Source of the DNA: CAZGUX01 sp046160045
Lineage (GTDB): Bacteria > Acidobacteriota > Terriglobia > Bryobacterales > Bryobacteraceae
DNA length: 10,857 nt
Direction: 5' to 3'
NCBI GenBank assembly: GCA_046160045.1
Contig: JBJXGR010000492.1
Coordinates: forward strand, 1-10,857
Shown here: piece by piece, positions 7,408 to 10,857 of the stretch
Layout of the letters: each line of letters begins with the position of its first letter
Numbering within the stretch: the stretch's first letter is position 1
Notes under the pieces: model-generated
Seen by the model: only the letters and a program-made list of their open reading frames with translations
What the model was told of the DNA's origin: nothing
Databases searched by the model: none
Position numbers and translations under genes: made by a program

Positions 7408-8570
7408 GCCCGCGGTCCCCGCACGCGCAGGATCCACCAGGCCGCCAGCGGCGACACCGCGGCAAACGCCGAGATGGGGTCGTAGCCGAACGCGTCGATC
7501 ACGGCGCCGAACAGCGGGGAGATCACGGCCTGCATGATGCCGTAACAGAAGGTCAGCAGCGAGATGGCAAACGCCGCACGCTCGACCGGGTATACGTCGA
7601 GGGGAATGGCGTACATGTTCACGCTGAAGGCCGATACGGCGAACAAGCCCGCCGAGATGCCGATTGTGGCCCAGAACGCCGTGGGCGCGCCCGGGATCAA
7701 CGCACTGATCAACGCCAGCACGCCCGCCGCCCCGCATACCCGCATCCGGGCGGCAAAGGGGGGAACCCCCTTCCGGATCAGCCGGAACGATGCGGCGCCT
7801 CCGGCGAGGCCGCCCATCGTCGCCGCGACCGGTGGGATGGTTGCCAGCCATGCGGCTTCCTCCTGATTGGCCCCCGCTGGGCCCGTCAGGTACAGGAAGG
7901 TAAAGTTCGCCCAGAAAGATTGCAGGATCAGGCTGACGGCGCTGGCCACCCCGAACCACCACACCAGCGGCTCGCGCGCAAACGCCCAGTCCATCGGAAG
8001 GGTGGTCGATCCCTCCGTTTCGGGCCGCGCCACCGCGCGCCATAAGGGGAGCCACGCCAATCCGAGCGCGCCGGTGACCAGGAAGGCGTACCTCCAACCC
8101 CAGTTCACGGCAATCCAGGTAGCCACCGGAGGAGCCAGAATCAGGCCCAGGCTCAGCGCCGCCTGGTTCAAACTCGTACCCAGCGCGCGTTCCGCCGGCG
8201 GAAGATACATGCGAATGGCTTTTCCCGTCGCCGGAATGCCGCCGGCCTCCGCCATCCCCAGAATGGCCCGGCAAAGGACGAGGCTCGCCATGCCTGTCCC
8301 CAACCCGGTCGCGATTCCGGCCAGCGACCAGAGACCAATGGCCGCTGAGATGCCGCGCGTCAGTCCCAACCGGTCGATCATCAGCCCTGCCGGCGGCGCG
8401 GCGAACGCATAGGTCAGGGAGAAGGCCGCAACAATCCAGCCGTACTGTTGCGTCGACAGGCTGAACTCCTGGAGGACCTGTGGAGCGACGTTGGCCAGCG
8501 TCTGGCGATCCAGGTAGTTGATGGTCGTCGAGAGAAGAAAGACTCCGAGCACCAGCCAGCGGCCGGCCAT
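7404..8570 (-). CDS. MFS transporter, anion:cation symporter (ACS)-like
   Basis: From the ATG at 8570 this is a 388-residue polytopic membrane protein with about 12 hydrophobic segments and a central loop near 180-200, the usual MFS layout and length. TTINYLDRQTLANVAP (15-30) in helix 1, AGLMIDRLGLTRG (61-73, the motif A loop between helices 2 and 3) and CRAILGMAEAGGIPATGKAI (100-119) in helix 4 are typical of the anion:cation symporter group, whose known members import organic anions such as sugar acids with protons. The actual substrate is unknown; no sugar-acid catabolic genes are nearby. The start is uncertain: an in-frame TTG at 8594 adds eight residues (MSSHNSSP), has GAGG 9 bases upstream (8604-8607), and would overlap the preceding gene by 17 bases. 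The ATG at 8570 has no clear Shine-Dalgarno but gives the more typical N-terminus, just before helix 1, 7 bases after the upstream stop. Confidence 0.9.
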   Translation of the reverse strand: MAGRWLVLGVFLLSTTINYLDRQTLANVAPQVLQEFSLSTQQYGWIVAAFSLTYAFAAPPAGLMIDRLGLTRGISAAIGLWSLAGIATGLGTGMASLVLCRAILGMAEAGGIPATGKAIRMYLPPAERALGTSLNQAALSLGLILAPPVATWIAVNWGWRYAFLVTGALGLAWLPLWRAVARPETEGSTTLPMDWAFAREPLVWWFGVASAVSLILQSFWANFTFLYLTGPAGANQEEAAWLATIPPVAATMGGLAGGAASFRLIRKGVPPFAARMRVCGAAGVLALISALIPGAPTAFWATIGISAGLFAVSAFSVNMYAIPLDVYPVERAAFAISLLTFCYGIMQAVISPLFGAVIDAFGYDPISAFAAVSPLAAWWILRVRGPRA

Positions 8571-8577
8571 GGGGGAA

Positions 8578-10131
8578 CTATTGTGGGAACTCAATCGAGG
8601 CGACCTCGCCCGCCGTCCCTTGTGCGGCGTCGGGTTTCGAAAAGTACTCTACCAGGATCTGACGGCTTTTGTATGCACCGCAACCCAGGGTCAGGTCGCC
8701 TGAGCCCTTGACCACAATCTGACCAGGATCGCGGATCATCAGTTTCACCACCGCGCCCTGCTCCGTCTTCACATGCAGCTTCGCCTGCCGCCCCAGACAT
8801 TCGACTCGAATCAGTTGGCCGCGAGCCTTGCCCGAAGCCTTCGGCCCATCCCACCACTCCACCACTTTTTCGTTCGGATCCCGTTTCGGCGAGTCACGGT
8901 TGACGCGCGCTTCGGCAGCCCGGATTTCGGCGATCGCCAGTTCTTTCAGCTTGCGCAGCTCACGCTCCTTCTCGTCCGCCACGCGTTTGCGTTCGGCCTC
9001 TTCCGCGTCCAGGCGCAGCCGCTCCAGATCCAACCTTGCCTTTCGGTACTTCTCTCGCTCCGCTGTCTCCGTCGCCGCCTGTTCGGCCGAAAGCCAGGCC
9101 TTCGCAGCCTCCGAGTATTGCCGGTTCGCCCGAAAGACCTCCGCCAGTTGGTTCCAGATCGCCGCGTCACGGCGATCGACCGTCGTGGCCTGACGCAACA
9201 CCTCGATGCGCTTCGACGCATCCGCTTCTCTCGCCGCCAGCAGCCGGTATGCGCGAATCCGTTTGGGCTCGAGTTCGATGGCGCGCCGCAGCGCCGCCGC
9301 GGCAAACGCATCGTCCTTAGCCGCGGCGGCGTCGGCAAGGAGCTTCTCGTACTCCGCGGCGCGTTTGAGGGCGTCGGCGATCTCGGCAAGCAACTTCCCG
9401 GCGTGCGCAGCCTCGGTTGTCCGTACGGTCCAATCGCGGCGCGGATCGATCGGCAGACCCGAAATGGATACCGTCTCGAAACGGCCCGCCCCCAGGTACT
9501 CCTTGACGCGCCGCTCGAGTTCCGGCTTGTCCACGCCCAGCGAGTTGCGATAGGCCACGCCGTCCTCGACGCCGCGGCCGAGATTGCGCAACAGCACCGG
9601 CAGCTTGCCGGAGAAATCCGGGTGGACCGCCAGCAGGTGGATGCGCGCCCAGTCGAGATCGCGCCTGGCCGGAGCGTCCCCGGCCGTAATGCGGGTCTTC
9701 TCGATCCGCACCGTGCTCAGATAGGCGAGCAACCCCTTCTCGATGTAGGGGGGCATCCGGTCGAGGTTCGTCTCAATCAGCCTGCGGGCCAATCGCTCCC
9801 TGACGCCGGTGGAAAAGCCCTCTTCCTGACTGAGCGCCAGCATTGTCTTTTCTTTGGTGACGGTGAACACCTGGCCGGGCTGATGCGAGCGCGCCTCGGT
9901 CGTGCTGCGAAAGAAATAGACCCGCGCCGGCGGTTGGAAGTCGATGGTCTTCTGGCCCAGCGTCGTCGCGACGGCCCATCGAAATTGCTCCAGCGAGTTC
10001 AATACCGCCAGCGCATCAGCGGGCTTGGTGTTGCTGACCAGCTCAAAGTGCTCGGATTCGATCCGTACCCACTCCTCGGCCGCCCCCAGGACAGCCGAGC
10101 CGAGCAGAAGAGTGGCAGCCAGGCGCAGCAT
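8578..10131 (-). CDS. Secreted TPR protein with degenerate peptidase-like N-terminal domain
   Basis: A 517-residue protein. The ATG at 10131 begins a signal peptide (MLRLAATLLLGSAVLGA, likely cut near A17-A18), lies one base after the DinB stop, and has AAGGGGG at 10138-10144; the open frame upstream to 10272 is only a shadow of the DinB gene. Residues about 20-140 resemble the N-terminal region of Acidobacteriota proteins related to peptidase MA/DUF1570 (EWVRIESEHFELVSN, ARVYFFRSTTEA, then RMPPYIEKGLLAYLSTVRI), but the HEXXH zinc motif expected at about 112-118 is replaced by ERLARRL, and the Glu of the usual NEGLAE block is Lys (EKGLLAY). Residues about 255-350 look like TPR-type helical repeats, about 355-410 is a strongly charged coiled coil, and 420-517 is a beta-rich domain (RVECLGRQAKLHV, MIRDPGQIVVKG, LTLGCGAYKSRQILVEYF) that I recall at the end of other acidobacterial TPR proteins. 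It is probably a periplasmic scaffold or binding protein without protease activity. Confidence 0.88.
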   Translation of the reverse strand: MLRLAATLLLGSAVLGAAEEWVRIESEHFELVSNTKPADALAVLNSLEQFRWAVATTLGQKTIDFQPPARVYFFRSTTEARSHQPGQVFTVTKEKTMLALSQEEGFSTGVRERLARRLIETNLDRMPPYIEKGLLAYLSTVRIEKTRITAGDAPARRDLDWARIHLLAVHPDFSGKLPVLLRNLGRGVEDGVAYRNSLGVDKPELERRVKEYLGAGRFETVSISGLPIDPRRDWTVRTTEAAHAGKLLAEIADALKRAAEYEKLLADAAAAKDDAFAAAALRRAIELEPKRIRAYRLLAAREADASKRIEVLRQATTVDRRDAAIWNQLAEVFRANRQYSEAAKAWLSAEQAATETAEREKYRKARLDLERLRLDAEEAERKRVADEKERELRKLKELAIAEIRAAEARVNRDSPKRDPNEKVVEWWDGPKASGKARGQLIRVECLGRQAKLHVKTEQGAVVKLMIRDPGQIVVKGSGDLTLGCGAYKSRQILVEYFSKPDAAQGTAGEVASIEFPQ

Positions 10132-10132
10132 C

Positions 10133-10765
10133 TCACGCCCCCTTGGGATAGTGCCGGGAGTTGACGTTATCCCGGATCTGCGACTGGTGCCGTTTCTCGT
10201 GGTACGCGACCATCCGCATGAGTTGTGGCACGTTGTTGTCTCCGAGCAGGGGATGTTGGTAGCGCAGGGCACGGAAATCGACTCCGGTAGTCATCTTGAT
10301 GAGCGCGGCTGTGTCGTCGAACGAGTCCCGTAGCGCGTCCCGCAATTCGAGGACTGGCGTGGAGAAGGCCGGCTCGGCGAGCTTGGAATTCTGCGCCGGC
10401 ACAATCCGGAATTCGGCCATCACCTCGCGCACAAACGAGGGGACAAACATGTTCACGACCGTGAACGGCACATCGAGGAACGGAAGCACCGACCGCGGGA
10501 TATGCGCAATCGACGTGTCGACTTCGGAGAAGCTCTTGCTGATCACGGGCCGGTGGCCCGCCTTGGCCAGCCGGATCAGGTCCTGGATCGCCTCGCGGTA
10601 CAACCTCTCGGCGATCAACAGGTGGTCCAACACCTGCCCGATCGACCACGTCTGCGCGTTTGCCCGGAAATCCGCCTGTCTCTGCGTCAATCCGCGGATG
10701 AGCGAGTGCGTATCCGCTCTGGTCGTGCGGAACAACTCGAGAGCGTCAAGGTGAGGGGCAATCAT
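10133..10765 (-). CDS. DinB-like (DinB_2/YfiT) four-helix-bundle protein
   Basis: A 210-residue protein beginning at the ATG at 10765. TWSIGQVLDHLLIAERLY (39-56) and MVAYHEKRHQSQI (185-197) are the two hallmark segments of the DinB/YfiT-like superfamily. Their histidines H48, H189 and H193 fit the family's three-His metal site on a four-helix bundle. Known members include damage-inducible proteins of unknown role and metal-dependent thiol-S-transferases such as the bacillithiol and mycothiol transferases. No signal peptide is seen, so it is cytoplasmic. It is the first gene of the minus-strand block, and its TGA lies one base before the ATG of the TPR gene, suggesting coupling. The region between 70 and 135, with a hydrophobic segment (VPFTVVNMFVPSFV), is an insertion or long loop relative to the compact family core. 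The start lacks a good Shine-Dalgarno. The fold call is good; the reaction is unknown. Confidence 0.88.
   Translation of the reverse strand: MIAPHLDALELFRTTRADTHSLIRGLTQRQADFRANAQTWSIGQVLDHLLIAERLYREAIQDLIRLAKAGHRPVISKSFSEVDTSIAHIPRSVLPFLDVPFTVVNMFVPSFVREVMAEFRIVPAQNSKLAEPAFSTPVLELRDALRDSFDDTAALIKMTTGVDFRALRYQHPLLGDNNVPQLMRMVAYHEKRHQSQIRDNVNSRHYPKGA
10138..10144 (-). promoter_or_regulatory. Ribosome binding site of the TPR gene, inside the end of the DinB gene
   Basis: AAGGGGG on the minus strand, 6 bases before the ATG at 10131. It fixes that start over the longer open frame and lies in the last codons of the DinB gene, which fits coupled translation. Confidence 0.6.
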
Positions 10766-10778
10766 GGTTGGGTCGCGT

Positions 10779-10805
10779 GCACGGCTTCGCGCACCGTGTC
10801 TTTTT
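10779..10805 (+). terminator. Hairpin followed by a T run, reading outward from the minus-strand block
   Basis: Bases 10780-10784 (CACGG) pair with 10794-10798 (CCGTG) around a 9-base loop, with a possible G-T pair extending the stem, and TCTTTTT follows. In the plus direction this looks like a short intrinsic terminator, yet no plus-strand gene ends here; the sequence before it is antisense to the DinB gene. On the minus strand the same bases would be a leader hairpin before the DinB start. A second stem, 10777-10780 with 10791-10794, would exclude the first. The stem is short and may be chance. Confidence 0.2.
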
Positions 10806-10831
10806 CTAGAGTAGCTCGCGCGCGAAATCAG
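10803..10831 (-). promoter_or_regulatory. Weak candidate promoter for the minus-strand block
   Basis: On the minus strand, CTGATT (10826-10831) and TAGAAA (10803-10808) are 17 bases apart, upstream of the DinB start. The matches to the sigma-70 consensus are poor (three and four of six), so this rests mainly on position: it is the only AT-richer patch in the 92-base leader. The real promoter may lie beyond the window. Confidence 0.2.
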
Positions 10832-10857
10832 ATGCGAGGCGGCACGGGTAACGCCGA

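Larger units (their letters stand above)
10766..10857. other. Non-coding leader upstream of the minus-strand block
   Basis: These 92 bases hold no recognisable gene. They contain the weak promoter-like pair and the hairpin described separately, plus a CG-alternating run at 10816-10824. Whether a divergent gene begins beyond the window cannot be seen. Confidence 0.5.

Noticed and set aside
7408..8274. Upstream extension of the glycosyltransferase to 845 codons
   Set aside because: The added part is an out-of-frame reading of the transporter gene; the real protein begins at the GTG overlapping the transporter stop.
8773..10164. Long plus-strand open frame of 463 codons
   Set aside because: It is antisense to the TPR protein gene, which has a signal peptide and a good ribosome site. 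The plus translation has no recognisable motif.
10132..10272. Upstream extension of the TPR protein to 564 codons
   Set aside because: The added residues are an out-of-frame reading of the DinB gene and would bury the signal peptide that begins at the ATG at 10131.
1..10857. Mobile elements, CRISPR arrays, tRNA or rRNA genes
   Set aside because: No transposase or integrase protein, direct-repeat array, tRNA-like cloverleaf or rRNA-like stretch was seen; coding is nearly continuous.

Overview
The window is a GC-rich, densely coded bacterial segment with two gene blocks that meet tail to tail. The content points to Acidobacteriota of the Solibacter/Bryobacterales type: a PSCyt1-DUF1549-DUF1553 protein paired with a Tat-exported DUF1501 protein, a DinB-like protein, and a TPR protein ending in a beta-rich domain with the RDPG and LTLGCG motifs. 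The taxon is inferred from gene content. Planctomycetota or Verrucomicrobiota cannot be excluded, because they share the DUF1549/DUF1501 families.

Plus-strand block (1-4273). The window opens inside a large c-type-cytochrome-like protein: the tail of PSCyt1, then DUF1549 with a CxxCH motif, an inserted beta-sandwich region, and DUF1553. Its stop is followed 4 bases later by the start of a Tat-signal DUF1501 protein of the alkaline-phosphatase/sulfatase-like superfamily. This is the classic two-gene cassette, and both products are probably exported and act outside the cytoplasm. Its substrate is not known from the sequence.

Minus-strand block (10765 down to 4278). Five genes lie close together in one direction: a DinB-like protein, a secreted TPR protein with a degenerate peptidase-like N-terminal domain, an MFS transporter of the anion:cation symporter type, a two-part glycosyltransferase, and a second Tat-signal DUF1501 protein. 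The first four are very tightly packed (1-base gap, short gap or overlap, then a GTGA stop/start overlap), which suggests one transcript with translational coupling. The fifth follows after 40 bases and may have its own promoter. The functions do not form an obvious single pathway.

The two DUF1501 genes converge with only 4 bases between their stop codons, so there is no room for a terminator between them. The second copy has no DUF1549/DUF1553 partner in this window. No RNA genes, insertion sequences, CRISPR arrays, integrases or long repeats were seen. The only non-coding stretch of any size is 10766-10857 (92 bases), upstream of the minus-strand block, which holds weak promoter-like and hairpin signals. 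I see no clear sign of a wholly new defence or mobile system. The most unusual items are the convergent DUF1501 pair, the peptidase-like domain without its zinc-binding residues, and the unidentified N-terminal half of the glycosyltransferase.
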